A DNA stretch of 64,000 nt from Candidatus Saccharimonadota bacterium (GTDB taxonomy: Bacteria; Patescibacteriota; Saccharimonadia; Saccharimonadales; Saccharimonadaceae): the NCBI GenBank assembly GCA_905372305.1, contig CAJPOP010000001.1:124001-188000 (forward strand), read 5' to 3'. The notes beneath the pieces were generated by a model. That model had not been told where the DNA came from and did no database searches. It was given only the letters and a program-made list of their open reading frames with translations. Positions 16,530 through 25,342 of this stretch are shown piece by piece (position 1 is the stretch's first letter; each line of letters starts with the position of its first letter). A program made the translations under genes and the position numbers.

Positions 16530-16687
16530 TTTGTACAGTCTACTGATTATATTATAGCAGAGTAGGCAAAGTTTTAAGTCCTGCTTATAGTTAACTATAT
16601 TATCTACTACACATAACATTTGCGTTTATATTTTTATTTGCTAGAATAATAAGCAAGGTGTAATAAGACACAAACAGTGAGGGGAAA

Positions 16688-19600
16688 ATGAAGATTCATC
16701 AGCGATACAAAAGATTTATACCAAAAGTTGTCGGCATTACTGCTGCCGTCATTGTGGCGTTTGGCGCTATACTGCTGCAAATACCGTCGACCAGGGCGGC
16801 CTCTTTGCATAAAAAATACCAGTTTATTGACACAAACTACAGTGTTCCCTCCTCTAATGTGGCGTGGGTGGCTCCGAATGGTAATGACGCTACGGGCAAT
16901 GGCAGCGAAAATTCGCCGTATAAGACCTTTGCTAAAGCCTTGGCGGTTCTTCCAAGCGGCGGTACTGTAGTTGCGAAAAGCGGTATTTATCGCGAGCCGC
17001 ACTTTTTTGTGTCTAAGAATAATATTACGCTGCAAGCCGCGCCGCATGCTGAAGTTTGGCTGAAAGGAAGCGATATCGTTACGAATTGGACGAGCGACAA
17101 TGGCGTCTGGAAAACTACAGGTAATTATCATAATTTTTGCCATGTTTGCACGACGAATTCTGATCCTGGCAAAGAAGGCGTAGCTGCGTATCCGGAGCAA
17201 GTGTTCATCAATGACGAGCCAATGCAGCAGGTCGCTACTAAAGCCGAGGTAACCCCGGGCAGCAATACGTTTTATGTCGAGGATAAAACACCGACTACGC
17301 TAAAAGTGCCAGGTGATAATTCTAAGGGTTATAATATCGGCGCTCAGGATAATATAACGTACTATATTGGTAAAAATCCGACTGCTGGCCAAGTCGAGAT
17401 TTCCGAGCGGCCGAGGGCGTTCACGGCTACTGGCCAAAACTTTACAGCCAGGGGTATCAATGTCGCCCAATACGCATCAGTCCAGGCGTGGGGATTTGCA
17501 GATCCTGTGTATGGCAAGGACATTTCCGGGCCGACGGCGGTGAGTTTGAATGGCAACAACTCGCTTGCGCAGAATATGATTATCACTCAAAATTCAAACC
17601 AGGGATTGTTCTTTAATCAAGTAAAAGCCTTGGCTAACGGCGTTAAAGTTATTGATAATGGCGGGTCGGGAGCTGGCGCTAATAAGGCTCACGATTCGAT
17701 ATTCGAGAATAGCGAACTGCATGGCAATAATGCGGCTGGTTTCATAACGTCAGGTTGCGGCGCTTACTGTACGATGGCTGATATTAAGGTGGCGCATACT
17801 AAGAATTTTATATTTCGCAATAATATTTTAGACAATTCAAACAGCGGCAAGGTGCAATCCGCGCCTACCAATGTTGATAATGTCGGTACAATTAATTTTT
17901 GGTGCGATGAAGGTTGTATTGATACGAAAATTGTTAACAATTTCTTTACAAACTCGTCGCTGGCGATTATGTATGAAGTTTCAGGCAGCGCCGTCATTGC
18001 TTCGAATATAATCGAAAGTTCCGGCACGGGAATCCGCGTGTCTGGCAGCGAGAAAGTTAAGTTGTATAATAATACAATTTCGCGCACCTACCGGCCGGTC
18101 TATCTTTTTGAAGATTGGCGCATGAATGGCTGTAACGCTTGGAATGCTGCCGGGGTGTGTACCGCGAAAGAAAATTGGTCGGTATCGCAAGGTCTGAGCT
18201 GGAATACTTCTGGCGTTGAGATGTATAACAATATTATTTCATCGCGGCCGCTGGCGGACTCAAATGACCTAGCGGGCGGAGCATACCAGCGCGCTTATTC
18301 GCTGCGGGTCGAGGGCGCAAAAAACGAACCGAATGGGCCGTATGTTGATGCGAATAGTATGCTAAAAGGTTTTGACTATAATGCATATTACCGGAATGAC
18401 ACCAGGGATGTGAACTTGTCGGTTTGGGATTTTGAAAGCGTGCCTGGCAAAACGGATACTGTACTTAAAAGCGTGGCAGAAATATCGTCAAGCAGCAAAC
18501 TGCTAGGTACTATTGACGGCAGGGACAGTCATTCGTACGATACGTTTGGCGCCCGCGCCGCAAATCCGTATTTCATAAAAGAGGCTGCTGCTAATACGGA
18601 TTATAATAAAAGCAATTACAACTTAAAACCTGGCAGCAGTGCCATTGGGTCCGGAAAGGCTTTGCCAAACGATGTTGCGCTGGCGATTGATCCGTCCGGT
18701 GTTAAGGTAAAACCTGGAGCGGCAGTAAACCGCGGGGCGCTGCTCAATGTAAAAATGAACGCGGCTGGCGGAGCTACTCCAGCAGTCGAGGTTGTCCATA
18801 TTCCGGATGCTAATCTAAAGGCTAAATTGAATGCGCTATTAGCGAAAAATAGCGGTACAGCACGCGCTGACAATCAAGATATAGCCAAGGATGAGATGAA
18901 AAGCCTAACAGTCATTTCTCTTAAGGCTGATTCAAATACCCCGGCTAATAAGAAGATTTCCGACATTACTGGCCTGGAGGAGGCTGTGAATGCGTCGCAG
19001 TTGTCGCTGGACAATAATGCTATTTCTAATTTGTCGCCGATTGCTAATCTTGCGAAGCTGCAGGAGCTGACCTTTTCTGATAACAAGGTAATGTCTTTAA
19101 CAAATATAGCTTCTTTATCTAAGCTTACGGTACTGCATGCCGCTGCAAATCCCATAAAGTCGTTCTCGCCTGTTTCCGGTCTGTCAAAGTTAAGCGATGT
19201 GTCGCTGTCTGGAGAATCGCTGGAAACTCCTCTTGATATGGCTAATTTCAGCGCTAGCGCTGCTACGATTAAGTCGTTCAAGTTTTACAGCTATAGTAAT
19301 AAAATAACCGCGAAGAATATCGCCGCGCTAAAGTCAATGCCTGGCTTAAAGACCCTTCGCTTAAGCGGCGTGCCGCTGTCCGCTGGCGACGTAAACTCCA
19401 TCGGCAGTATGGCGCAGTTGACTTCTTTGGAGATTGATGGTAGTACGGTGGCGGATATATCGCCGCTGGCGGGGTTAAATAATTTGACTAAACTTAACCT
19501 AAGTAATCAGAATGTGTCCATGGCTATCACCGCCGTGTCAGCGCCATCGCCGCTGGTAGGCAAAGGCGGGGCTGTAGTGCCTATTTCCGATAATAGCCAG

Positions 19601-21313
19601 GTTGCTAACGATAGCGGTACTCCGGGGAATATTAAGCTGGTGTCGCCTGTGTATGATGGAAATTCTCATAATGTCAATGCCGTGTGGTCTACTCCTGTGG
19701 CTATCGGTGCGGCGAGCGCCAACTTTAGCGGCAATCTAAGCATTACATACAAGCTAAGCAAAACTGACCTGACTGCACTCAATAGTGAAATCGCCCGCGC
19801 TAAATCATCGCCAAGCTACATCCAGAACGACGCAGCTGTCAAATCAGCGCTGGCGGCCGCTGAAACTGTTGCCGGCAAGCCGTCGCCGTCTCCAAATGAA
19901 ATAAAAACTGCCGTCGAAGGCTTGAAACAAGCCTTAGATAACGCCTATAAAAAGGAAGCTGACGCCCAGGCCAAAGCGCAGGCTGCTGTTGATAAAGCAA
20001 AAAACAGCAAGTTACCGGCGGATATTCAGGCGGCAGAAAATCTACTGAGCAAAGTTCAGGACGCGGCTAAAAAGAATGAATTGCAGAATGTTTTGAACGG
20101 TATTAAACAAGAAATTACTAATGTACGCACTAGTCTGGTGCAGTTGGTGGCTGATGCTAAGCAGGTCTCGACCGACGGCATGACAGCGGATTCGGTGAAT
20201 GCCTTGCGGGCTGGAATTACTGCTGCAGAATCGGTAATTGCTGATCACGGCGCTTCTCTGGGTCAATTGACTGCCGCTAAAGACGCATTACAAGCGGCGC
20301 TTGACGGGTTGCGCGCTGACAAAACTAGCCTGCAAAAAGCCATCCATGATGCCGAGAGCGAACCAAGTTATATTAAAAATCAAGCTAACATTAAGCAGGC
20401 TCTGCAGGAGGCAAAGGCTGTCAACGCTGCGTCAAATCCAACGCCCGCAGCAGTGCGTGCTGCTGCTAAGAAGCTTAATGACGCCGTGGCTGCTGCCAAG
20501 CAAAGCGAAGCTGCTATCCAATCGGCGGCGTTGGCTGCTGTTGTTAAGGCAGAAAATGATAAAACCGCTCAAGCTAAAAATGATGCCCAAGCCTTGGTTA
20601 ATCAAGTAAAAGACCCGCAGAAGAAGGCCGAACTGCAGCGGCGCTTAGATAACGTTGTCGTGCCGGCTTCAGCGAGCAGGGTAGCCGTTGCCCAGCCAAA
20701 TGGTAAAAACACGATCATTAACGCAACTGGCGACAAGTGCTATAACATAGCGAGTGCCAGTACCGCCGCGTCGCAGCAGGGAAAACCAGCGGGGTATCAG
20801 CTTGGCGAGTCGGTCGCGTTCAAAATTGATTGTGCCAACTATGGCAGTACTCAGTTTGGCTATACAACGAAGATAACCTTAGAGCTAACTAAAAAATACG
20901 CAAACACAGCTGGTGTAAGGGTAGTTAAGTATAGCGGTGCTGGCACAGATGCGGTTGATATAACCAGCAAAGTATCTTTTGGCGTTACAGCGGACGGACA
21001 GCGGACGACGATTAGCTATTCGGTGACTGACGGCGGTTTTGGCGACCAAGATAAAACCGCAAACGGCATAATTGAAGATCCAGTGGCTGTGTACGAGCGT
21101 AGGAATGCTGTGAATCCAGCGCATAATAATTCAGGACAAACGAGCTCAGGGCAGACGGGGAGTAATAATTCGAGAGCAGCGACAAAGTCTGGCGGCATCC
21201 TTTCCGATACTGGCGTGAGTTTTTACGGTTATATCGCGGGTGCTGCGGCTGTAGCAATTATTGGCGGCGGCCTGTACAAACTAAGCAGTACGCGAAAAAA
21301 GCGCCGGTCATAA
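16688..21313 (+). CDS. giant modular cell-surface protein: beta-helix, leucine-rich repeats, FIVAR-like repeats, sorting signal
   Basis: 1541 aa. In order: signal peptide (about 1-37, ending STRAA); a DUF1565-like start (WVAPNGNDATGNGSENSPYKTFAKAL, about 60-85) leading into a right-handed beta-helix of Asn-rich turns (to about 490), as in polysaccharide lyases and adhesins; an LRR cap (VVHIPDANLKAKLNALL, about 705) and leucine-rich repeats of internalin type (LSLDNNAISNLSPIANLAKL, TFSDNKVMSLTNIASLSKL); a beta-sandwich-like stretch (about 950-1030); Ala/Lys-rich helical repeats of FIVAR type (about 1035-1340, with KSSPSYIQNDAAVKSAL and ESEPSYIKNQANIKQAL recurring); a Cys-containing beta domain (about 1345-1465); a Ser/Asn linker; and L-S-D-T-G, a hydrophobic helix and KKRR, a sortase-type sorting signal. 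It probably acts in host attachment or glycan binding. Shine-Dalgarno GAGGGG precedes the ATG. Confidence 0.9.
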   Translation: MKIHQRYKRFIPKVVGITAAVIVAFGAILLQIPSTRAASLHKKYQFIDTNYSVPSSNVAWVAPNGNDATGNGSENSPYKTFAKALAVLPSGGTVVAKSGIYREPHFFVSKNNITLQAAPHAEVWLKGSDIVTNWTSDNGVWKTTGNYHNFCHVCTTNSDPGKEGVAAYPEQVFINDEPMQQVATKAEVTPGSNTFYVEDKTPTTLKVPGDNSKGYNIGAQDNITYYIGKNPTAGQVEISERPRAFTATGQNFTARGINVAQYASVQAWGFADPVYGKDISGPTAVSLNGNNSLAQNMIITQNSNQGLFFNQVKALANGVKVIDNGGSGAGANKAHDSIFENSELHGNNAAGFITSGCGAYCTMADIKVAHTKNFIFRNNILDNSNSGKVQSAPTNVDNVGTINFWCDEGCIDTKIVNNFFTNSSLAIMYEVSGSAVIASNIIESSGTGIRVSGSEKVKLYNNTISRTYRPVYLFEDWRMNGCNAWNAAGVCTAKENWSVSQGLSWNTSGVEMYNNIISSRPLADSNDLAGGAYQRAYSLRVEGAKNEPNGPYVDANSMLKGFDYNAYYRNDTRDVNLSVWDFESVPGKTDTVLKSVAEISSSSKLLGTIDGRDSHSYDTFGARAANPYFIKEAAANTDYNKSNYNLKPGSSAIGSGKALPNDVALAIDPSGVKVKPGAAVNRGALLNVKMNAAGGATPAVEVVHIPDANLKAKLNALLAKNSGTARADNQDIAKDEMKSLTVISLKADSNTPANKKISDITGLEEAVNASQLSLDNNAISNLSPIANLAKLQELTFSDNKVMSLTNIASLSKLTVLHAAANPIKSFSPVSGLSKLSDVSLSGESLETPLDMANFSASAATIKSFKFYSYSNKITAKNIAALKSMPGLKTLRLSGVPLSAGDVNSIGSMAQLTSLEIDGSTVADISPLAGLNNLTKLNLSNQNVSMAITAVSAPSPLVGKGGAVVPISDNSQVANDSGTPGNIKLVSPVYDGNSHNVNAVWSTPVAIGAASANFSGNLSITYKLSKTDLTALNSEIARAKSSPSYIQNDAAVKSALAAAETVAGKPSPSPNEIKTAVEGLKQALDNAYKKEADAQAKAQAAVDKAKNSKLPADIQAAENLLSKVQDAAKKNELQNVLNGIKQEITNVRTSLVQLVADAKQVSTDGMTADSVNALRAGITAAESVIADHGASLGQLTAAKDALQAALDGLRADKTSLQKAIHDAESEPSYIKNQANIKQALQEAKAVNAASNPTPAAVRAAAKKLNDAVAAAKQSEAAIQSAALAAVVKAENDKTAQAKNDAQALVNQVKDPQKKAELQRRLDNVVVPASASRVAVAQPNGKNTIINATGDKCYNIASASTAASQQGKPAGYQLGESVAFKIDCANYGSTQFGYTTKITLELTKKYANTAGVRVVKYSGAGTDAVDITSKVSFGVTADGQRTTISYSVTDGGFGDQDKTANGIIEDPVAVYERRNAVNPAHNNSGQTSSGQTGSNNSRAATKSGGILSDTGVSFYGYIAGAAAVAIIGGGLYKLSSTRKKRRS

Positions 21314-21322
21314 AGCCGGCGC
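21301..21322 (+). terminator. GC-rich hairpin over the stop codon of the giant surface gene
   Basis: GCGCCGG (21301-21307) pairs with CCGGCGC (21316-21322), with the TAA stop inside the loop. No good T-tract follows (CGCGGTATTCT), so termination may be weak; the hairpin may instead protect the mRNA end. Confidence 0.5.
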
Positions 21323-21382
21323 CGCGGTATTCTAAAAACTAGTTATATTTATTCCGCGTTTTTAGGTAGTTGCAATCTGGAT

Positions 21383-21458
21383 TGGTGGGGGCGGCTGGGA
21401 TCGAACCAGCGACCAATCGGTTATGAGCCGACTGCTCTAACCCCTGAGCTACGCCCCC
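21383..21458 (-). tRNA. tRNA with anticodon CAT, probably tRNA-Ile2 (lysidine target)
   Basis: Complete cloverleaf with encoded CCA, acceptor stem GGGGGCG/CGCCCCC and A73. The arms GGTTAGAGCAGTCGGCTCATAACCGATTGGTCGCTGGTTCG (split across D, anticodon and T arms) resemble bacterial Ile2 tRNAs more than elongator Met. If so, C34 is converted to lysidine by TilS, encoded 3 kb away. tRNA call is firm; the Ile2 assignment is my comparison from memory. Confidence 0.9.
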
Positions 21459-21489
21459 GCTAGAAAATATTATAACGCATCAGAGATAA

Positions 21490-22857
21490 TTAGAGAAGTT
21501 TTCCAGCGGCAATTCTTACGGCTTCCGACCAGGAAGTGAAGCAGTGCGGCGTCTCCATGAGTTGTTTGCCAGTTAATTTATAGCGGATTGCCAAAGTTAG
21601 TTCAGCGATCATGTCGCTGGCATTTGGGGCAACGATGGACGCGCCAATGATAGTGTCTTTTTTATCGGTAATTATTTTTACAAAACCAGTTCGCTGATCA
21701 GTAATATTGCTGCGCGCTGTTAAAGTTAGCGGCGCTATTGATATTCTTAGGTCTTGCCTTTCGCTCGCTTCTTCGCCGACTCCTACTTGGGCGATTTCCG
21801 GCTGCGTAAAGGCAACCAGCAGGCGCGGCTGGATATCGGCCTTCATTGAATTTTTATGCAGCAAATTATGCGCGCATACGCGGCTTTGCGCTAAAATATC
21901 GTGCGTTTGTATAGTTGTATCGACAACGCTGCCCGCCGCGAAGACGTGCCGAGCCGAGGTTTGCAGATAAGCATTGGTGGATATTCCTTCCGCTGTGTAT
22001 TTGATGCCAGCGTTTTCCAGCCCCAAATCAGTTGCCGGGCGGCGCTCGCTGGCGATTAATATTTCATCGACGCGCACTGAGCGTTCGGCTCGTCCTTGAA
22101 CAAAGGTAACTCGTTTTTGCAAGCCAGATTTTTGCACGGCGATAACTTCTGTTTGTATCAATATATTTATACCGCGGTTTTCCTTCGCGTCGTCAATGAT
22201 CAGCCTGCTCGCCTCATTATCAAAATCAGCCAAGATGTGTTTGGATGCTTCAGCTAGGTAAATTTTTGTACCGAGAGTGGAGAACAAATGCGCCAGCTCC
22301 CAGGCCTCTATACCCGAACCGATAATAAACAGCGATTTCGGCGGTCTGGCGAGGGAAAATATAGTTTTTGGCGTGTGGTACGGTGTGCTTTCTAATCCGG
22401 GAATTTCTGGAACGTGCCATTCTGATCCGGTGGCAATGAGAAACTTGCGGGCCGATAAATGCCGCCGATTGACCGTAATCTCATTTGGGCTTAAAAAATG
22501 CGCATTGCCAGCGAAAACGCTAATATCTTGTTTTTCGTAGTAATGACGGTTTCCGCCTGCCCCGGTGCGTTTGATGGCAATACCTTTCCAGGATAATAAG
22601 GAAGGGTAGTTATAGCCGACAGAGCCGGTTCGTAATCCGAACTTCGCTGCCATCTTAGCGTTATAATATGTGCTGGCTGCGTGGATTAGGGCGCCTGCCG
22701 GAACGTCGCCCCAGTTTGGCGACTCGCCGCCGAACGTCGATTTCTCAATGATAGCGACCTTTTTCCCAGAATTTGCCAGGATGCTGGCAGCTGGCGAACC
22801 GCCCGCCCCGCTGCCGATAACGATATAATCATAGTCAAACGTCGGTTTCTGTGCCAC
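21490..22857 (-). CDS. FAD-dependent pyridine nucleotide oxidoreductase of the lipoamide dehydrogenase fold, lacking the redox cysteines
   Basis: 455 aa from a GTG behind GGGGG; MAQKPTFDYDYIVIGSGAGGSPAA opens with the FAD-binding GxGxxG. A second Rossmann motif FIIGSGIEAWELAHLFSTLG binds NAD(P)H and AAGSVVD is the second FAD contact. The C-terminal dimer domain begins near PRLLVAFTQPEIAQVG. The segment that should be GGTCxNxGCxPSK reads GGESPNWGDVPAGAL: both cysteines of the active disulfide are gone (E/S and D in their places). The C-terminal HPT-SE dyad is also altered (PHCFTSWSE). So it likely keeps FAD and NAD(P)H binding but cannot do dithiol chemistry. It is third in a tight operon after an ATP-cone protein (8-bp gap) and a polytopic membrane protein. 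Confidence 0.9.
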   Translation of the reverse strand: MAQKPTFDYDYIVIGSGAGGSPAASILANSGKKVAIIEKSTFGGESPNWGDVPAGALIHAASTYYNAKMAAKFGLRTGSVGYNYPSLLSWKGIAIKRTGAGGNRHYYEKQDISVFAGNAHFLSPNEITVNRRHLSARKFLIATGSEWHVPEIPGLESTPYHTPKTIFSLARPPKSLFIIGSGIEAWELAHLFSTLGTKIYLAEASKHILADFDNEASRLIIDDAKENRGINILIQTEVIAVQKSGLQKRVTFVQGRAERSVRVDEILIASERRPATDLGLENAGIKYTAEGISTNAYLQTSARHVFAAGSVVDTTIQTHDILAQSRVCAHNLLHKNSMKADIQPRLLVAFTQPEIAQVGVGEEASERQDLRISIAPLTLTARSNITDQRTGFVKIITDKKDTIIGASIVAPNASDMIAELTLAIRYKLTGKQLMETPHCFTSWSEAVRIAAGKLL

Positions 22858-22865
22858 ATTGCCCC

Positions 22866-23153
22866 CTACAATATATTTTTGTAATTTTCGTATAAATATG
22901 CCGCGTCCGGATGCAATCCTTTCAGTACTTGGCAAGCTCGTCGCCTGATGTCGGCAGAAGTGATTTCCGGGCGGGTTTCGCACCAGTTCATAACGCCCAG
23001 CGTTACGGTCTTGGCAATATCTTCAGCCTGTCCTTCGGGAATGCGAACGCTTAAACAGGTAGCAATAATTGAATTATGTATCTTATCCGGGCTGAATTCT
23101 TCGGCTGGCCGTTTGCCTCGCTTTATCACGTCGATTATCGGCGATTTTACCAC
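22866..23153 (-). CDS. stand-alone ATP-cone domain protein
   Basis: 95 aa, essentially one ATP-cone: VIKRGKRPAEEFSPDKIHNSIIATCLSV matches the nucleotide-binding start (V.KR.G..E.F...KI..SI), followed by the helical bundle with ITSADIRRRACQVLKGLHPDAAYLYENYK, including the L...DP..Y..Y ending. ATP-cones usually sit on NrdA/NrdD reductases or NrdR as adenine nucleotide sensors; a free-standing one is uncommon. Its start overlaps the end of the upstream membrane gene by 7 nt and it is 8 bp from the oxidoreductase, so the three are co-translated. A role as an ATP/dATP sensor for this operon is inference. Confidence 0.85.
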   Translation of the reverse strand: MVKSPIIDVIKRGKRPAEEFSPDKIHNSIIATCLSVRIPEGQAEDIAKTVTLGVMNWCETRPEITSADIRRRACQVLKGLHPDAAYLYENYKNIL

Positions 23154-23947
23154 AGGCTGCCTCCGTAGCTGGCAATGCCGATGACGCGGTCAACGAACAT
23201 AAAGCCGGCCAAGATTAACAGGCTGCCGCCGCTGGCGAATTGTAAGAATCTTTTATGAGATTCACGCCATTGCTGCAGGCTGGCGATGTTGCGGCCAGCA
23301 CCGACCAGCGCTACCATAACCGCTAACGGTAAAATCGACACCGTGACATATAGTCCAACTCCGGCAATTTGCATCATAAAATCAGGCAGGGTAATAATCG
23401 CCAAGCTGGCAGCGATAACCGGCCCGATAATAAAAATAGTTTCTGCGGCTACGCTAGCCATGCCAAGCGCAAAACTTTCTGCGCTGTTTTTTGTCTTTTT
23501 CGTGCGTTTGGTCAAATAGTCGGCGAAACCTCTGGGTATCCACAGTGCCGTGCCGCGTCCGCGGCGGTAATAAAATACCCAAATAGCAACTCCCAAGGCG
23601 ATCATCAAGTCGCAGCAAATCGCTGCAATGTATTGCTCGGCGGAATCGATATGATTAATAAATAGGGCAAAATAATAAGAAACCGCGCTTAAAATCAGGC
23701 AAGTCAATAACAGCACGCCAGCGGTAAATCCGCCCATTCGGCGCAGGACTCTTTTATAGGCAGTTTTTTTACCAATGGCATGACCGCTGATTAGTGTTAA
23801 TACGCTAATACTGAGCTGAAAACTAGCGTGAATCAATGCCGCGAAGACGATGATGGCTAGAGACGATATCATTACAGGGGTCATGTTTGTATATAAATCC
23901 TTCCCCGCCAGTATAGCATAAGCAGCATAAAAACGAAAGATTTTCAT
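23147..23947 (-). CDS. polytopic membrane protein, first gene of the redox-like operon
   Basis: 266 aa with about six hydrophobic helices (near 25-50, 72-95, 105-125, 165-190, 197-220, 240-258). Basic loops include KKTAYKRVLRRMGG and YYRRGRGTALWIPRG. The arrangement of two three-helix halves resembles DsbD/CcdA- or LysE-like exporters, but the helix-embedded cysteine pair of DsbD is not present in the right places (a CC pair sits in AAICCDLM). No family can be named with confidence. Its neighbours suggest a membrane process linked to FAD/NAD(P)H. Confidence 0.6.
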   Translation of the reverse strand: MKIFRFYAAYAILAGKDLYTNMTPVMISSLAIIVFAALIHASFQLSISVLTLISGHAIGKKTAYKRVLRRMGGFTAGVLLLTCLILSAVSYYFALFINHIDSAEQYIAAICCDLMIALGVAIWVFYYRRGRGTALWIPRGFADYLTKRTKKTKNSAESFALGMASVAAETIFIIGPVIAASLAIITLPDFMMQIAGVGLYVTVSILPLAVMVALVGAGRNIASLQQWRESHKRFLQFASGGSLLILAGFMFVDRVIGIASYGGSLW

Positions 23948-24026
23948 AAAAAGCTATTGCTTTTTTGTCAAATTTGTGATATCATGAAAATAGGTTAAAT
24001 AAATTAACACAAAAAAGGAAAAAACC

Positions 24027-24206
24027 ATGCGGATTAACGACAACGAATTAGCAGAATTTTTAGAAGCAACGAAAAAGAAGGAGCTGGAAACCTGGAACCA
24101 GGGGCGCAGCTCGCGGGAACTTAGCGGCTTCGTAGCGCGGCGGCTGGCTGCTTTGGACGGCGTTGAACTTGACAATTTTGACGGCGATTTGGAAGAGGTA
24201 TTTTAG
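24027..24206 (+). CDS. 59-aa acidic small protein
   Basis: A short frame with its own AGGAAA ribosome site, starting MRINDNELAEFLEATKKKELE and ending DNFDGDLEEVF. It is hydrophilic and helical at first, then very acidic, with an SSRELSGFVARRLAALDG middle that could be a small HTH-like turn. It is divergent from the membrane gene and followed by a hairpin terminator, so it forms its own transcription unit. No family recognised. Confidence 0.55.
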   Translation: MRINDNELAEFLEATKKKELETWNQGRSSRELSGFVARRLAALDGVELDNFDGDLEEVF

Positions 24207-24218
24207 AGAGATCAATAA

Positions 24219-24247
24219 AATATCCCCGCCGCTAAGCGAGGAATATT
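24219..24247 (+). terminator. hairpin terminator after the 59-aa gene
   Basis: AATATCCCCGC (24219-24229) pairs, with one mismatch, to GCGAGGAATATT (24236-24247). It stands between the small gene and the convergent tRNA. Confidence 0.6.
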
Positions 24248-24256
24248 AATCATTTC

Positions 24257-24333
24257 TGGTAGCACCGGGTGGACCCGAACCACCGACCTCAGGCTTATGA
24301 GTCCTGCGCTCTAACCAGCTGAGCTACGGTGCC
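24257..24333 (-). tRNA. tRNA with anticodon CAT, probably elongator tRNA-Met
   Basis: Complete cloverleaf with encoded CCA; acceptor stem GGCACCG/CGGTGCT with a G1-U72 wobble. AGCTCAGCTGGTTAGAGCG and TGAGGTCGGTGGTTCG resemble Gram-positive elongator Met tRNAs. It is neither initiator (no C1-A72) nor as close to Ile2 as the tRNA at 21383. Confidence 0.9.
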
Positions 24334-24478
24334 ACGCCTCATGATTGTAACAGATGTGCTTGATTTTTCCAAACCGCCATTGGCGTGTTCTTATGGTTTT
24401 ATGATTCCGCCGAGAGATAATGGCATTACAACGTAGATTTCGTTCGGCTCTGCGCGTAATTTGTGAGATAATGGTTAT

Positions 24479-25318
24479 GTGAGATATGTCTTAGCGATCA
24501 GCGGCGGGGTTGATTCGGTAGTTCTACTGGATGTAATGTCGCGGACAGAAAAAGATATCGTAGTGGCACACTTTGATCATGGTATTCGCCAAGATTCGGC
24601 TGCCGATGCGCGGTTTGTTGAGTCTTTGGCGGCAAAATACCGAGCGCAGTATATTGGCCAGCGGGAAGAATTGGGTGCTGATGCTAGCGAGGCGCAAGCC
24701 CGCGAACGGCGATATGCGTTTTTGAACGATATTGCTGCGGATTTTGGCGGTACTGTAGCGACGGCGCATCATCAGGATGATATTGTCGAGACAGTGGCGC
24801 TAAATCTTCGGCGCGGTGCGCGCTGGCGCGGCTTGGCAGGTATGAGCGATTCGCGGATTCTGCGTCCGCTGAGCAGTTGGATGAAACAGCAGATTTATGA
24901 ATATGCTGCTAAGCACAGATTAGAATGGTGCGAGGACGAAACTAACAGCAGCGAGAAATACACGCGCAACATTTTACGCCGGCGCATACAGCAGCAGATA
25001 AGTCCGGAAGTCCGGTCTGAAATATATGAGTTATGGCGGGCGCAGCGAAAATTGCGGCGTACCCTTGAAGCTGAACTAAAAAGATTCGATAAACAAGTTC
25101 TGAGCCGGCATTTTTTAATACAAATCGAGGAAAATGTGGCGTTGGAGCTATTGTATTACTACGTCTTGCGGCATGCCGGCGCGTCGCTTATGACTGCTCA
25201 GCTGGAACGAATGCTTATCGCCATAAAAACCGGTCATCCCGGGACAGTATGGCAGCTTGGTTCTGGCGCGGTGATGAAATTGACGGCAAGAGATGTTATA
25301 ATAGACGAAGTTGATTAG
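24479..25318 (+). CDS. tilS: tRNA(Ile)-lysidine synthase
   Basis: 279 aa from a GTG, 6 nt behind GATAAT (24467-24472). The PP-loop SGGVDSVVLLDVM (residues about 8-20) and the family motifs AHFDHGIRQDS, ARERRYAFL, TAHHQDDIVETVALNLRRG and EDETNSSEKYTRNILRRRI are all present. TilS attaches lysine to C34 of tRNA-Ile2 so that it reads AUA. The C-terminal tRNA-binding extension of longer enzymes is reduced, giving a compact version near the short end for the family. It precedes ftsH, an order seen widely in bacteria. Confidence 0.96.
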   Translation: MRYVLAISGGVDSVVLLDVMSRTEKDIVVAHFDHGIRQDSAADARFVESLAAKYRAQYIGQREELGADASEAQARERRYAFLNDIAADFGGTVATAHHQDDIVETVALNLRRGARWRGLAGMSDSRILRPLSSWMKQQIYEYAAKHRLEWCEDETNSSEKYTRNILRRRIQQQISPEVRSEIYELWRAQRKLRRTLEAELKRFDKQVLSRHFLIQIEENVALELLYYYVLRHAGASLMTAQLERMLIAIKTGHPGTVWQLGSGAVMKLTARDVIIDEVD

Positions 25319-25342
25319 TATAGGTGAAAGGATTATGCGAGA

